Shown here: positions 8,544 through 17,587 of the stretch, one piece after another
Numbering within the stretch: position 1 is the stretch's first letter
Layout: each line of letters starts with the position of its first letter
Assembly: GCA_963728825.1 (NCBI GenBank)
Contig: CAVSLA010000004.1
Span: 744,001 to 808,000 of the forward strand
DNA from: CAVREM01 sp963728825
GTDB lineage: Bacteria > Acidobacteriota > Vicinamibacteria > Vicinamibacterales > CAVVIG01
Direction: 5' to 3'
Length of the DNA: 64,000 nt
Program-made: the position numbers and the translations under genes
Notes under the pieces: generated by a model
Database searches by the model: none
What the model saw: only the letters and a program-made list of their open reading frames with translations
What the model was told of the DNA's origin: nothing

Positions 8544-9152
8544 GTGCCTGACGTGCGTGAAGCCGGCATTGGTCGCGTGCTCGTCGCCAGTCTTCACCAG
8601 GGCATCGCCGACATCCTGCCCAACCGTCTGGGCTTCTACGAGAACTGGCTGAACACCGAAGGGCTGCGAGACGGTAGCATCGGCCTGGCGCCGCTGTATG
8701 CCGTTCTCAGTTTCCTCCGTCAGGAGGGCGATGCCTACCAAATCATCACCAGCCGTGCCGGCGAGTACGCAGCCGAATGGACGGTCGAATCGATGCCGCC
8801 GCTGCAGCGCGCGATGATTCGCTCCGCGCCCGCCTGGCTCCGCGGCCGGATGCTCGTTCGACTGGCGCGGCGGCTCGTCCGCAACAGCTATCAGGGAAGC
8901 CGCGCCATTGCTCGCGTGCGCGGTGGCACGGCCCGCATCGACGTGCGCGCCAGTATTTTCTGCAGCGTCCGGGAACCGGTCGATCACCCGCTCTGCGGGT
9001 TTTATGCGGCCGCCTTCACCCGTCTGCTGACCTTGTTCAACTTGAGAACCCGGGCGGAGGTCCTGGCCTGCCGCGGTACCGGTAAACCCGCATGCGTTGT
9101 CAGCATCGCGCTGTCGAACGGGGCGTCACACGACGCGGGGGCGACGGCTTGA
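8544..9152 (+). CDS. V4R-like (4-vinyl reductase / Bet v1-like) sensor domain protein
   Basis: The 202-residue protein resembles stand-alone V4R/heme-NO-binding-like small-molecule domains. An N-terminal helical stretch with NRLGFYENWLNTEG precedes a C-terminal beta-rich half in which CSVREPVDHPLCGFYAAAF and VLACRGTGKPACVVSIAL give the spaced Cys pattern found at the end of V4R domains. In that family these cysteines may bind zinc or a cofactor. There is no signal peptide. Its stop overlaps the TTG of the next gene (TTGA), which implies translational coupling to the secreted TPR protein. The family assignment comes from pattern only; the ligand and partner are unknown. Confidence 0.6.
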   Translation: MPDVREAGIGRVLVASLHQGIADILPNRLGFYENWLNTEGLRDGSIGLAPLYAVLSFLRQEGDAYQIITSRAGEYAAEWTVESMPPLQRAMIRSAPAWLRGRMLVRLARRLVRNSYQGSRAIARVRGGTARIDVRASIFCSVREPVDHPLCGFYAAAFTRLLTLFNLRTRAEVLACRGTGKPACVVSIALSNGASHDAGATA

Positions 9153-10753
9153 GGCGCGGGTGGGCGGTGTGCGCGGCGTGTGTCGTGGCCCTGCTCGGCG
9201 TGCCCGCCGGCGCTGCTGCGCAGGCGCCCCAACGCATCCTGGTCATGCCGTTCGAGAACGTCACGCGCGACAGCCGGATTTTCTGGCTGACCGAGGCGGC
9301 GGCGGTGCTGCTGGCGGACAACCTCAACACACTCGGTGTCGGGGCAATCACGCGCGATGAGCGACGCGCCGCCTTCGAGCGCCTGCAGGTCCCGCCCGCG
9401 GCGGTTCTCACCGACGCCACGGTCATTCGCATCGGGCAGCTCGTGGGCGCGTCCCAGGTCGTCGTCGGCACGCTGCAGCTGCAAGGTGAAACGCTGCTGG
9501 TTCGGGCGAAGAGCATCGCCCTCGAGGTGGGCCGGATCCAGACCAATTCGACGGAGGGTGGACCGCTTCCGGAGCTCTTTTCGATTTTCGATCGGGTGGC
9601 CAGGCAGCTCGCGCCGCCGGGGGCAGCCTTCGCCAACGTCACCAGGGAGAACCCGCCAGTGCGCGCGTTCGAGAACTACATCAAGGGGCTGCTTGCCGAA
9701 ACCCCGACAACCGCAGTCAACTACCTGAACGCCGCGTTGCAGGCCTCCCCGTCTTTCGAGCGCCCTCGGTTGGCCCTGTGGGAGGTGTACACCGACCAGG
9801 GTAACCACGAGCGTGCGCTGTCATCGGTGAAAGGCGTCGCGCCCTCGTCGGCTTTCGGTCGCCGGGCATCGTTTCTTGCCGGGCTGTCACAGCTCAGCAT
9901 GAATCGCTTCGACGATGCGTTCGACACGTTCACGGCGCTATTGAAAGAGGCACCGACCGCCGCGCTATACAACAACCTCGGGGTCGTGCAACTTCGACGG
10001 GGCGGCGGCTCGGCTCAGACCGGCCGGCCGACCTTCTACTTCACTCGCGCCGCCGAATCGGCGGCGCAGGAAGCGGATTACTTTTTCAACCTGGGGTATG
10101 CGTATTGGATGGAGCGCGACGCGCAAGCCGCCATCTATTGGCTTCGCGAAGGGGTGCGGCGCGATCCGACCGACGGCGATGCCCATTTCGTTCTCGCCGC
10201 GGCCTTGTCGGCCGCCGGTCAGACGGCGGAGGCTAATCGCGAGCGCGAGCTTGCGAAGCGGCTCTCCTCCCGATACGAAGAGTTCGACCGCCGGCCGGCC
10301 GCCGACCCCGTGCCGCGAGGTCTCGAGCGGGTCAAGAGCGATGTCGAACTGCCGAACGCGACCACGATTGAAGCGACCCTGTTGGCGAGCGGCCAGCGCG
10401 ACCAGCAGGACCTCGCGAAGTTCCATCTGGATCGCGCGCAGCGCATGTTCGAGCAGGAAAGCTACAGCGATGCCCAGCAGGAGCTCAATCGCGCGCTGTT
10501 CCTGTCACCCTACGAAGCACGCGCCCACCTGCTGGTCGGGCGCATCCTCTTGCGGAGCGGTCGAGTCGCCGAGGCGATCGACGCGCTGAAGATATCCGTG
10601 TGGAGCGAAGCGAGCGCCGATGCGCACGCCGTCCTGGCCGAGGCCTATCTCACTGCGAAAGATCTCGTCGCAGCCCGAGATGAAGCCGGCCGCGCGCTCG
10701 CGATCGACCCCACGCACGCGGCCGCGCAGCGCGTGCTCGAGCGGTCGAAATAG
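9149..10753 (+). CDS. Secreted TPR protein with N-terminal FlgO/TolB-N-like domain
   Basis: The TTG at 9149 gives a clean signal peptide (AVCAACVVALLGVPAGAAAQ), so it is preferred to the ATG at 9092, which would overlap the V4R gene by 60 bases. Residues about 28-135 form an alpha/beta domain starting RILVMPFENVTRDSRIFW, resembling FlgO or the TolB N-terminal domain that builds multi-protein envelope assemblies. The rest is a run of TPR-like helical pairs (for example YNNLGVVQLRRG, YFFNLGYAYWMERDAQAAIYW, HLLVGRILLRSGRVAEAIDA). A periplasmic scaffold is the likely role. The SPOR-domain gene follows 29 bases on, consistent with a cell-envelope function. Confidence 0.8.
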   Translation: MRRGWAVCAACVVALLGVPAGAAAQAPQRILVMPFENVTRDSRIFWLTEAAAVLLADNLNTLGVGAITRDERRAAFERLQVPPAAVLTDATVIRIGQLVGASQVVVGTLQLQGETLLVRAKSIALEVGRIQTNSTEGGPLPELFSIFDRVARQLAPPGAAFANVTRENPPVRAFENYIKGLLAETPTTAVNYLNAALQASPSFERPRLALWEVYTDQGNHERALSSVKGVAPSSAFGRRASFLAGLSQLSMNRFDDAFDTFTALLKEAPTAALYNNLGVVQLRRGGGSAQTGRPTFYFTRAAESAAQEADYFFNLGYAYWMERDAQAAIYWLREGVRRDPTDGDAHFVLAAALSAAGQTAEANRERELAKRLSSRYEEFDRRPAADPVPRGLERVKSDVELPNATTIEATLLASGQRDQQDLAKFHLDRAQRMFEQESYSDAQQELNRALFLSPYEARAHLLVGRILLRSGRVAEAIDALKISVWSEASADAHAVLAEAYLTAKDLVAARDEAGRALAIDPTHAAAQRVLERSK

Positions 10754-10782
10754 TTGCTGGCCGTGGTACAATCTCTGCCGGC

Positions 10783-11514
10783 TTGACGTCTCATACATCA
10801 GACGACGGCTTCCACGAAATCCAGCTCAACGGGAAGCAGCTTGTCTTCCTGTTCATGGCCGCAACGGTCGTTTCGGTCGTGATTTTCCTCTGCGGCGTGC
10901 TCGTCGGACGCGGTGTTCGGGCCGAGCAGGGATCGGTCGATTCGGCTGCGCTGACCGACCTGCCCATCGTCGACGGGACGGCCGCAACTGCCGGAGCGAC
11001 GCCGGCCGGAACCGATCCGCGGGTCGCCGCGCCGCCTCCCGCGGTCGACGAGCTCTCCTATTTCAACCGCCTCGAGAAGAGCCAGCCGATCGTCGAGGAG
11101 TTGAAACCGGCCCCGACGCCGAAGCCAGCCGCTGAAGTCGCGCGCGTTCCACAAGCCGCGCCGCCTCCACCTGCGGTCACTCCGCCGGCCACGCCGGCGC
11201 CGGTTGCGCGACGGGAACCTGCTCCAGCAACATCGCCTCCTGCGCCTACTCGTGCCGCCACCTCGACGCCCGGTCCGGTCACCGCGGCATTCGTGGTCCA
11301 GATCGCCGCTCTCAATTCGCAGGGCGAAGCCGACGCAATGGCCAAACGGCTCAGCGCCCGGGGCTACGAAGCGTACGTCCAGCCCCCGGCCAAGGGGGCA
11401 CCCTCGATTTTCCGTGTGCGCGTTGGCAACTATCCAACCCGGCGCGATGCGGAAACAGTCGCCGCCAAGATCGAGAAGGAAGGCCAGTTCAAACCCTGGG
11501 TCGCTCCTCGCTAG
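10783..11514 (+). CDS. Membrane-anchored SPOR-domain protein
   Basis: A TTG start gives a short cytoplasmic N-terminus and one transmembrane helix at about 21-45 (VFLFMAATVVSVVIFLCGVL). A Pro/Ala-rich linker of about 110 residues follows, then a C-terminal SPOR domain at about 165-243 beginning FVVQIAALNSQGEADAMAKR. SPOR domains bind denuded glycan strands at division septa, so this should be a septal peptidoglycan factor in the DedD/FtsN style. The lnt reading frame opens inside the last codons of this gene. The Pro/Ala linker is compositionally biased, which is normal for the family. Confidence 0.9.
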   Translation: MTSHTSDDGFHEIQLNGKQLVFLFMAATVVSVVIFLCGVLVGRGVRAEQGSVDSAALTDLPIVDGTAATAGATPAGTDPRVAAPPPAVDELSYFNRLEKSQPIVEELKPAPTPKPAAEVARVPQAAPPPPAVTPPATPAPVARREPAPATSPPAPTRAATSTPGPVTAAFVVQIAALNSQGEADAMAKRLSARGYEAYVQPPAKGAPSIFRVRVGNYPTRRDAETVAAKIEKEGQFKPWVAPR

Positions 11515-11597
11515 CCGTCCGCTCCCTCGATTACGCGCTGGCCGCGGTATCCGGGGTCCTGCTGGCACTCAGTTTCCCGACATTCGGACATCCGGCC

Positions 11598-13055
11598 GTG
11601 TCATGGGTCGCGCTGGCTCCGCTGCTCGTGGCGCTGGGCCACGCGTCACTCAAGAGAGCGGTCGGCCTCGGGTTCATCACCGGCCTGGTGTACTTCACCG
11701 GAACGCTGTACTGGATCACCCGGGTGATGTCGTTCTACGGCGGGCTGCAGCCGGCAGTGGCCGTGGCGGTGAACGCAGCACTCATTGCCTACTTGTCGCT
11801 GTTCCCCGCAATCTTTGCAGTCCTGACGCGACGGTTCACCATTGCCTATGGGCCGCTGGGCGTGCTGGCGGCGCCGCTTGCCTGGGTCACCACCGAGCTC
11901 GGACGGACGTATCTCCTGACCGGATTTCCCTGGGTTCTCCTGGGCTACAGCCAGGCATCCGTCCTTCCTGTGGCGCAAGCGGCCAGTCTGTTCGGCGTGT
12001 ATGGCTTGTCCGCGCTTGTGGCCTTCGTAAACGCCGCGATCGCGTTCGCGCTGGTTCGGCGCGGTGACGCGGGCGACAACCGTGGCACAGCACGTGTGAC
12101 GCCCTCCGTCGGGCGATTCGTTCCGCTTGCGACGGCTGCGGCGATCGTGGTGGCGTTCGCTGTCTGGGGCAGCGTCCGGATGTCGCGCGGGACGTTGACG
12201 GCGGGCGAGCCGGTTCGAGTGGCGATGATCCAGGGCAATGTCGAGCAAGGCGAGAAGTGGGATCCAGCCCATGCCCCGGATATCTTCGCCAGCTACCTGC
12301 GGATGACGCGTCAGGCGATCACCGATCGAGCGGACCTCGTGATCTGGCCCGAGTCGGCCACGCCGTTTACGTTCGAAATGGATCCTGCTTCGGGGGAGGA
12401 AATCCGGAAGATCGCCCGCGAGGCGCGCGTGCCGATCCTGTTCGGGAGCGACCAGATCGAGCGGGGAGTGCCGACCAGGTACTACAACTCGGCGTATCTC
12501 ATCCGGCCCGACGGGTCGACGGGCGGCGTCTATCGAAAAATGCACCTGGTGCCGTTCGGCGAGTACGTACCGCTCAAGCGCGTGCTGTTTTTTGCCGCAC
12601 CGCTGGTGGAGGCGGTGTCGGACTTTTCGGCCGGTGACTCCGCTGTGCTCCTGCCGCTCGGCGATCGCCCCGTCAGCACGGCGATTTGTTACGAAATCGT
12701 CTACCCGGATCTCGTCCGCCGGTTCGTAGCGGCCGGCAGCCAGCTGCTGACGACCATCACCAACGACGCATGGTTTGGAGAGACGTCGGCGCCGTATCAG
12801 CATTTCGCCCAGGCGTCGATGCGGGCGATCGAGAACGGCCGCTATCTGGTCAGGGCGGCCAACACCGGAATCAGCGGCGTCGTCGATCCGTACGGCCGCG
12901 TCGTCGTCCAGAGCGGGCTGTTCGAGCCGGCCGTGCTGGTCGCCCCGGTGGTCTTTCAGACCGCCACGACGCTCTATACGCGGACGGGCGATCTGTTTGC
13001 GTACCTGTCGACGCTTGTGACGCTGGCGCTGCTGGTCGTGAAATGGAAGATTTGA
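11598..13055 (+). CDS. lnt: Apolipoprotein N-acyltransferase (probably starting upstream of 11598)
   Basis: Lnt adds the third acyl chain to the N-terminal cysteine of lipoproteins. An N-terminal multi-helix membrane part is followed by a C-terminal nitrilase domain from about residue 205 (VRVAMIQGNVEQGEKWD). The catalytic triad is the Glu in WPESATPF, the Lys in YRKMHLVPFGEY, and the Cys in AICYEIVYPD. A final transmembrane segment follows. The GTG at 11598 cuts into the first helix. The same frame is open upstream to about 11496 and encodes LDYALAAVSGVLLALSFPTF, which belongs to TM1, but contains no ATG, GTG or TTG. The true start is therefore non-canonical (for example CTG 11496) or a base error exists. 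Confidence 0.93.
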   Translation: MSWVALAPLLVALGHASLKRAVGLGFITGLVYFTGTLYWITRVMSFYGGLQPAVAVAVNAALIAYLSLFPAIFAVLTRRFTIAYGPLGVLAAPLAWVTTELGRTYLLTGFPWVLLGYSQASVLPVAQAASLFGVYGLSALVAFVNAAIAFALVRRGDAGDNRGTARVTPSVGRFVPLATAAAIVVAFAVWGSVRMSRGTLTAGEPVRVAMIQGNVEQGEKWDPAHAPDIFASYLRMTRQAITDRADLVIWPESATPFTFEMDPASGEEIRKIAREARVPILFGSDQIERGVPTRYYNSAYLIRPDGSTGGVYRKMHLVPFGEYVPLKRVLFFAAPLVEAVSDFSAGDSAVLLPLGDRPVSTAICYEIVYPDLVRRFVAAGSQLLTTITNDAWFGETSAPYQHFAQASMRAIENGRYLVRAANTGISGVVDPYGRVVVQSGLFEPAVLVAPVVFQTATTLYTRTGDLFAYLSTLVTLALLVVKWKI

Positions 13056-13071
13056 GATAATTCAAGCCTCC

Positions 13072-14215
13072 ATGCCCACTGTCGACGATCTGAGACGCCG
13101 CTACGAGGATCTCCATAAACGCGCTGCCGACCTGCGGAGCTATCTTTGAGGCCGCACGTCCACAGGAAGAACTGACCAGGCTGGAAGCGCGCGCCGCCTC
13201 GCCGGATTTCTGGAAAGATCAGGCCGAAGCTCAAAAGATTCTGCAGCGCCGTCGCCGCCTCGAGCAGGACCGCGATCTGATGGTGTCGCTCCGGAAAAAG
13301 AGCGATGACCTGGCGGTGCTGGTCGAGTGGGCTGACGCCGGAGAAGCCGTCGATGCCGAGTTCAACGTCGCCCTGGATGCGCTCGATCAGGAAGTGCAGG
13401 CGGGCGAGGTCAAGAAGATGCTCGGCGGCGAGCACGACCGCAAGAACGCCATTATCACCATTCATCCGGGCGCCGGCGGCACCGAGTCACAGGATTGGGC
13501 CGAGATGCTGCTGCGGATGTACCTGCGATGGGCGGAGCGCCGCAACTTCAAGCGGGAGCTGATCGACTATCAGCCGGGCGACGAGGCCGGCCTGAAGAGC
13601 GCGACCGTTACCGTGACCGGCGACTACGCCTACGGCTTGCTGTCGGCCGAAGCCGGAGTCCACCGGCTCGTGCGGATCTCGCCGTTCGATCAGGCGGCGC
13701 GCCGGCATACCTCGTTTGCCTCGCTGCATGTCTGGCCGGAGCTGCCCGAAGACGTCGACGTCGCCATCGAGGAGAAGGACCTCCGCATCGACACGTACCG
13801 ATCGAGCGGCGCCGGCGGCCAGCATGTCAACGTCACCGACTCGGCGGTGCGCCTCACCCACCTGCCGAGCGGCATCGTCGTGTCGTGTCAGAACGAGCGG
13901 TCGCAGCATCGCAACCGCGATTCGGCGATGAAGGTCCTCAAGGCCAGACTGTACGACCTGAAGCTGAAAGAAAATCAGGCGAAGCTCGAGCAGATCAGCG
14001 GCGTCAAGAAGGAGATCGCCTTCGGCAGCCAGATTCGCAGCTACGTCCTTCACCCGTACCAGCTGGTCAAAGATCACCGGACCAAGGAGCAGGTCGGCGA
14101 CATCAACCGTGTGCTCGACGGCGATCTCGAGACCTTCATCAAGTCGTTTCTGATGAAACGCTCGAGCGGAATGCTCGGTGCGGCGGATTCTGGTGACGAC
14201 GAAGACGTCGACTGA
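13072..14215 (+). CDS. prfB: Peptide chain release factor 2 (programmed +1 frameshift)
   Basis: RF2 terminates translation at UGA and UAA. The first 25 codons run from the ATG at 13072 to an in-frame TGA at 13147, where a +1 shift after CTT continues the protein from 13148 to the TGA at 14213. The full product is about 380 residues. The catalytic GGQ is in SSGAGGQHVNVTDSAVR. The stop-codon discriminator SPF is in VRISPFDQAARR. The family-typical helical N-terminus is restored only if the two frames are joined. murJ overlaps the 3' end by 23 bases. Expression is autoregulated by RF2 level through the UGA. Confidence 0.96.
13136..13150 (+). promoter_or_regulatory. prfB: Programmed +1 frameshift site of prfB
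   Basis: The mRNA reads GGAG C TAT CTT TGA G. CTT at 13144-13146 is the slippery codon, TGA at 13147-13149 the recoded stop, and the internal Shine-Dalgarno-like GGAG ends four bases before CTT. This matches the E. coli prfB element (AGGGGG TAT CTT TGA C) in layout and spacing. The base after TGA is G instead of C. Low RF2 slows termination at UGA and favours the shift. Confidence 0.95.
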
Positions 14216-15761
14216 CCGTTCAGGCGCTGTCTTCGTCGCCGCCGGCATCCTGCTGAGCCGAATCGCCGGCCTGGTCAGACTGCGCGCGTTCGCCCACTAT
14301 TTCGGTCTGCAGTCCGACGCCGCCGACGCCTTCAACGCGGCGTTCCGCATCCCCAATCTGCTGCAGAACCTGTTTGGCGAAGGCGCGCTGTCGGCGTCGT
14401 TCATTCCGGTCTACGCCGCGCTGCTGGGCCGCGGCGATCGGCGTGAGGCCGATCGCGTTGCTGGAGCGGTCGGCGCGTCGCTGGCGCTGACCACGGCGGT
14501 GGTCGTGGCGCTGGGCGTGCTTGCCGCACCAATCCTGACCGCAGCGATCGCGCCGGGCTTTACCGGTGAAAAACGCGTGCTGACCGTCCTGCTGGTGCGA
14601 GTGCTGTTTCCAGGTGCCGGCCTGCTGGTGGTGTCGGCGTGGTGCCTGGGAATACTGAACAGTCACCGGCGATTCCTGCTCTCCTACGCGGCGCCGGTCG
14701 TGTGGAACGCCGCGATGATCTTCACGCTGGTGGCCTTCGGTGGCGCGACCCTGCCGCGTCTCGCGGTGGCGCTGGCCTGGGGATCGGTGGCGGGCAGCGC
14801 GCTCCAGGTCGCGGTTCAACTGCCGGCGGTGTGGCGGGCCGCCCCGGACCTGCGGTTTGCCGTCGATCGCGCCTCGCCGCATGTACGCGAGGTGACGCGC
14901 AATTTCGTCCCGGTGTTCTTCGGCCGCGGCGTCGTACAGATCAGCGCCTTTGTCGACACGCTCATCGCCAGCCTGCTGCCGACGGGGGCGGTGACGGGCC
15001 TGGCCAACGCCCAGTTGCTGTATACGCTACCGGTCAGCCTGTTCGGCATGTCGGTCGCTGCCGCCGAACTGCCGGCGATGGCGATGGTGGGCGGAGTCGA
15101 CGACGTCGCGCGCGACACGCTCCGTTCGCGTCTTCAAGACGGGCTGCGCCGCATTGCGTTCTTCGTGGTGCCGTCAGCGATTGCTTTCCTGGCGTTCGGC
15201 GACGTGATTGCCGCCGCCTTGCTGCAGACCGGCCGATTCCGCAACGAGGACGCCGTTTATGTCTGGGGCATTCTTGCCGGGTCGGCCGTCGGCCTGCTCG
15301 CGTCGACACTCGGGCGGCTCTACTCGTCTGCTTACTACGCGCTGCACGACACACGCACCCCGCTGAAGTTCGCGATCGTTCGGATCGTGGTTGCCACCGC
15401 GCTCGGCTACCTGCTCGCCGTCCACGCGCCGGCCTGGCTCGAGATCTCCGCCATCTGGGGAGCCGCCGGACTCACCGTGTCGGCAAGCGTCGCCGCATGG
15501 CTCGAGCTGCTGTTGCTGCGCCGCGCTTTGAACAGACGGATTGGTGTCACGAGTCTGGCGCCCGCGTATCTCATCACCCTGTGGAGCCTGGGCCTGGCCG
15601 CCGCGGCGGCGGCGTGGGGCGTGCGAATCGTTCTGCCTCCTCTCCACCCCGCGCTCGCCGCCATGGCGATTCTCGGCCCGTACGGGTTGCTGTTCCTCGG
15701 CGGGGCCGTACTCGTGAGAGTCCCGGAAGCCGATGCGTTCGTGCGTCGGTTGACCAGGTGA
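14193..15761 (+). CDS. murJ: Lipid II flippase MurJ
   Basis: MurJ flips lipid-linked peptidoglycan precursor across the inner membrane. The protein is almost entirely hydrophobic, with about 14 helices. Family signatures are SRIAGLVRLRAFAHYFG at the N-terminus, AFNAAFRIPNLLQNLFGEGALS (the conserved cation-cavity segment), and GRLYSSAYYALHDTRTPLKF in the middle. Length 522 residues is normal. GTG 14193 is preferred; GTG 14178 is also possible. It overlaps prfB, so the two are cotranscribed. A REP-like hairpin follows 9 bases after the stop. Confidence 0.95.
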   Translation: MTTKTSTDRSGAVFVAAGILLSRIAGLVRLRAFAHYFGLQSDAADAFNAAFRIPNLLQNLFGEGALSASFIPVYAALLGRGDRREADRVAGAVGASLALTTAVVVALGVLAAPILTAAIAPGFTGEKRVLTVLLVRVLFPGAGLLVVSAWCLGILNSHRRFLLSYAAPVVWNAAMIFTLVAFGGATLPRLAVALAWGSVAGSALQVAVQLPAVWRAAPDLRFAVDRASPHVREVTRNFVPVFFGRGVVQISAFVDTLIASLLPTGAVTGLANAQLLYTLPVSLFGMSVAAAELPAMAMVGGVDDVARDTLRSRLQDGLRRIAFFVVPSAIAFLAFGDVIAAALLQTGRFRNEDAVYVWGILAGSAVGLLASTLGRLYSSAYYALHDTRTPLKFAIVRIVVATALGYLLAVHAPAWLEISAIWGAAGLTVSASVAAWLELLLLRRALNRRIGVTSLAPAYLITLWSLGLAAAAAAWGVRIVLPPLHPALAAMAILGPYGLLFLGGAVLVRVPEADAFVRRLTR

Positions 15762-15770
15762 GACGTAAAT

Positions 15771-15796
15771 GTAGGCCGGGTCCTTTCGGACCCGGC
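15771..15796 (+). repeat. REP-like palindrome (GTAG-headed), possible transcription end
   Basis: GTAG at 15771-15774 is followed by a perfect 9-bp stem, GCCGGGTCC at 15775-15783 and GGACCCGGC at 15788-15796, with a TTTC loop. It sits between two convergent genes (murJ and the NarL-type regulator). The same layout recurs at 39543, 39573 and 48763. REP elements with a GTAG/GGAG head are the known substrates of RAYT (IS200-like) transposases. Confidence 0.85.
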
Positions 15797-15813
15797 GCAC
15801 GCTTGCCACAGTC

Positions 15814-16443
15814 CTACGACTCCAGAAGCCCGTTCTCGATCGCGTAGCGCATCAGCTCGGCGTTGGTTCGCATCCCGAGCTTGTCGAGGACCCGCATCCG
15901 ATACGTGCTGACCGTTTTCACGCTCAAGCTCAGATCTCTCGCGATGTCGGACACCGTGTGGCCCGATCCGAGGAGCCGCAGGACCTGGTACTCGCGGTCG
16001 GACAGAGAATCGTGCGGCGTTCCCGCAGCGCGCTCGGACCATCGGACCAACACCTGACCGGCGTCGCGTCCGATATAGCGGCGGCCGCGCCGCGCTTCCT
16101 CAATCGCCGCAATGAATTCCTCCGGCGGACTGTCTTTCGTCAGATACCCGGCAGCGCCGGCGGCGAGCGCGCGGCGCGCGAACTGTGATGCCGGGTGCAT
16201 GCTCACAACCAACGTCGGCAGCGAGGGCTGCAATCGTCGCAGCTGTTTGATGAGGTCGAGGCCGCTCGTCCCGGGCAGCGAGATATCGGCTACCACGATG
16301 TCCCACTCGGCGGAGCGGACCTGCAGCAGCGCGCTGACGGCGTCCCCCGCCTCGCCGACCACAGCCCCCTTGAGCCGCTCGGTGAGGATGGTCCGGATAC
16401 CCTGACGCACGACCGGATGGTCGTCGACCAGCAGGATGCGCAT
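15814..16443 (-). CDS. NarL/FixJ-family response regulator
   Basis: A receiver domain (residues 1-120) has acidic pocket DD at 7-8, phosphoacceptor D53 in VVADISLP, and K in GYLTKDS (about 106). A LuxR-type helix-turn-helix (about 145-205) follows, with LSDREYQVLRLLGSGHTVSDIARDLSLSVKTVSTYRMRVL as its core in sections. The start ATG at 16443 overlaps the kinase stop (TGATG), so the kinase and regulator are translated together. The likely target includes its own control region between 17538 and 17700, where TGTCAG palindromes lie; that link is inference. Confidence 0.95.
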   Translation of the reverse strand: MRILLVDDHPVVRQGIRTILTERLKGAVVGEAGDAVSALLQVRSAEWDIVVADISLPGTSGLDLIKQLRRLQPSLPTLVVSMHPASQFARRALAAGAAGYLTKDSPPEEFIAAIEEARRGRRYIGRDAGQVLVRWSERAAGTPHDSLSDREYQVLRLLGSGHTVSDIARDLSLSVKTVSTYRMRVLDKLGMRTNAELMRYAIENGLLES

Positions 16444-17537
16444 CAGCGCGTCCTGCGATCCTGGCCGGAGCGAAGCCGAGGACTGGTGGTGGTTGGGACG
16501 CGCACCGTGATCGCCGTTCCTTTGGCGGGCCGGCCCGTGATGTTGAAGGCGCCGCCGATGATCGCGGCCCGCTCCCGCATGCCGAGCAGACCGATCGCCC
16601 CCGGATGTGTCATCTCCGCTTCCTTGATCCCTCGCCCGTTGTCGCGGATGCGCAATTCGAATACCCCTTTGCCTTCGGCGAGCGTGACGTGGACCGCGCT
16701 GGCCCGTGCGTGCCGGACGACGTTGGTGAGAGCTTCCTGGAAGATGCGGAAGACGACTGTCTGCTGATCCGCGGTCAGATGGGTCGTCTCGCGCGGCGCC
16801 CGGATGTAGCAGCGCACGCCGGTCGTCGCCTGGAACGCCGACGCTTCCCAGCGAATCGCCGCGGCGAGGCCCAGATGGTCGAGCGTTGCCGGCCGGAGAT
16901 TCGTCGCGATCCGTTTCACCGTCGAGATGCCGATTTCGACGAGCCCGGTGAGCGACTGAATGCGATCGATCGTCTGCCGGTCGACCTGGTCGTTGCGCAA
17001 CGCACCGGTCGTCCGGGCGAGCTCGAGCTTGATGGCGGTCAGCGTCTGGCCCAGCTCGTCGTGCAGTTCGCGGGCAATGTTCGCGCGTTCCTCTTCTCGA
17101 GCGGTCTGGACGCGGGCGGCGAGCTGACGAAGCTGCTCTTCCGATTCGCGCAGACGTTGTTTGGCGTCGGTGATGTCGGCACACGAACCAACATATCCAC
17201 TGAGGTCGCCAGCGGCGCTCAGACGCGGCGAACCGTGACCGAGCACCCAGCGATACTGGCCGTCGGCGCGGCGCAGGCGGTATTCGATGCTGAACGGCTC
17301 TCGATGGGCTGCGGCGTGGCGTGCCTGTTCCGCGAAGCCGGCGCGATCGTCCTGATGGACGCCCTTGAGCCAGCCGAACCCCAACTCCTCCTGGAGCGAG
17401 CGGCCCGTGAATGCCAGCCACTCGCGGTTGAAGAAGGTGCAGCGCCCATCCGGCGACGAAATCCACAGCATCACCGGTACATCGTCAGCGACCGTCCGGA
17501 ACAGCGCGTCGGCGTCGAGTAATGCGGACTCGCCCAC
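16443..17537 (-). CDS. PAS-domain sensor histidine kinase (HisKA_3 type)
   Basis: A PAS domain covers about residues 10-125 (TVADDVPVMLWISSPDGRC through GYVGSCADITDAKQR). A HisKA_3 dimerisation helix has phosphoacceptor H159 in IARELHDELGQTL. An HATPase follows, with an N box in EALTNVVRHARAS and a G1 box in RDNGRGIK. There is no transmembrane segment, so it is a cytosolic sensor, possibly of redox state or a ligand through PAS; no heme or flavin motif can be named. The C-terminal tail after ITVRVPTT is arginine-rich and probably disordered. It is cotranscribed with the NarL-type regulator. Confidence 0.94.
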   Translation of the reverse strand: MGESALLDADALFRTVADDVPVMLWISSPDGRCTFFNREWLAFTGRSLQEELGFGWLKGVHQDDRAGFAEQARHAAAHREPFSIEYRLRRADGQYRWVLGHGSPRLSAAGDLSGYVGSCADITDAKQRLRESEEQLRQLAARVQTAREEERANIARELHDELGQTLTAIKLELARTTGALRNDQVDRQTIDRIQSLTGLVEIGISTVKRIATNLRPATLDHLGLAAAIRWEASAFQATTGVRCYIRAPRETTHLTADQQTVVFRIFQEALTNVVRHARASAVHVTLAEGKGVFELRIRDNGRGIKEAEMTHPGAIGLLGMRERAAIIGGAFNITGRPAKGTAITVRVPTTTSPRLRSGQDRRTR

Positions 17538-17587
17538 ACCTTGCTTGGTACACGAGATCAGGCCCGAATGTCTATGCTCGCGACACT

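Noticed and set aside
13072..13149. Separate 25-codon leader peptide before prfB
   Set aside because: Its sequence is the true RF2 N-terminus joined by the known frameshift.
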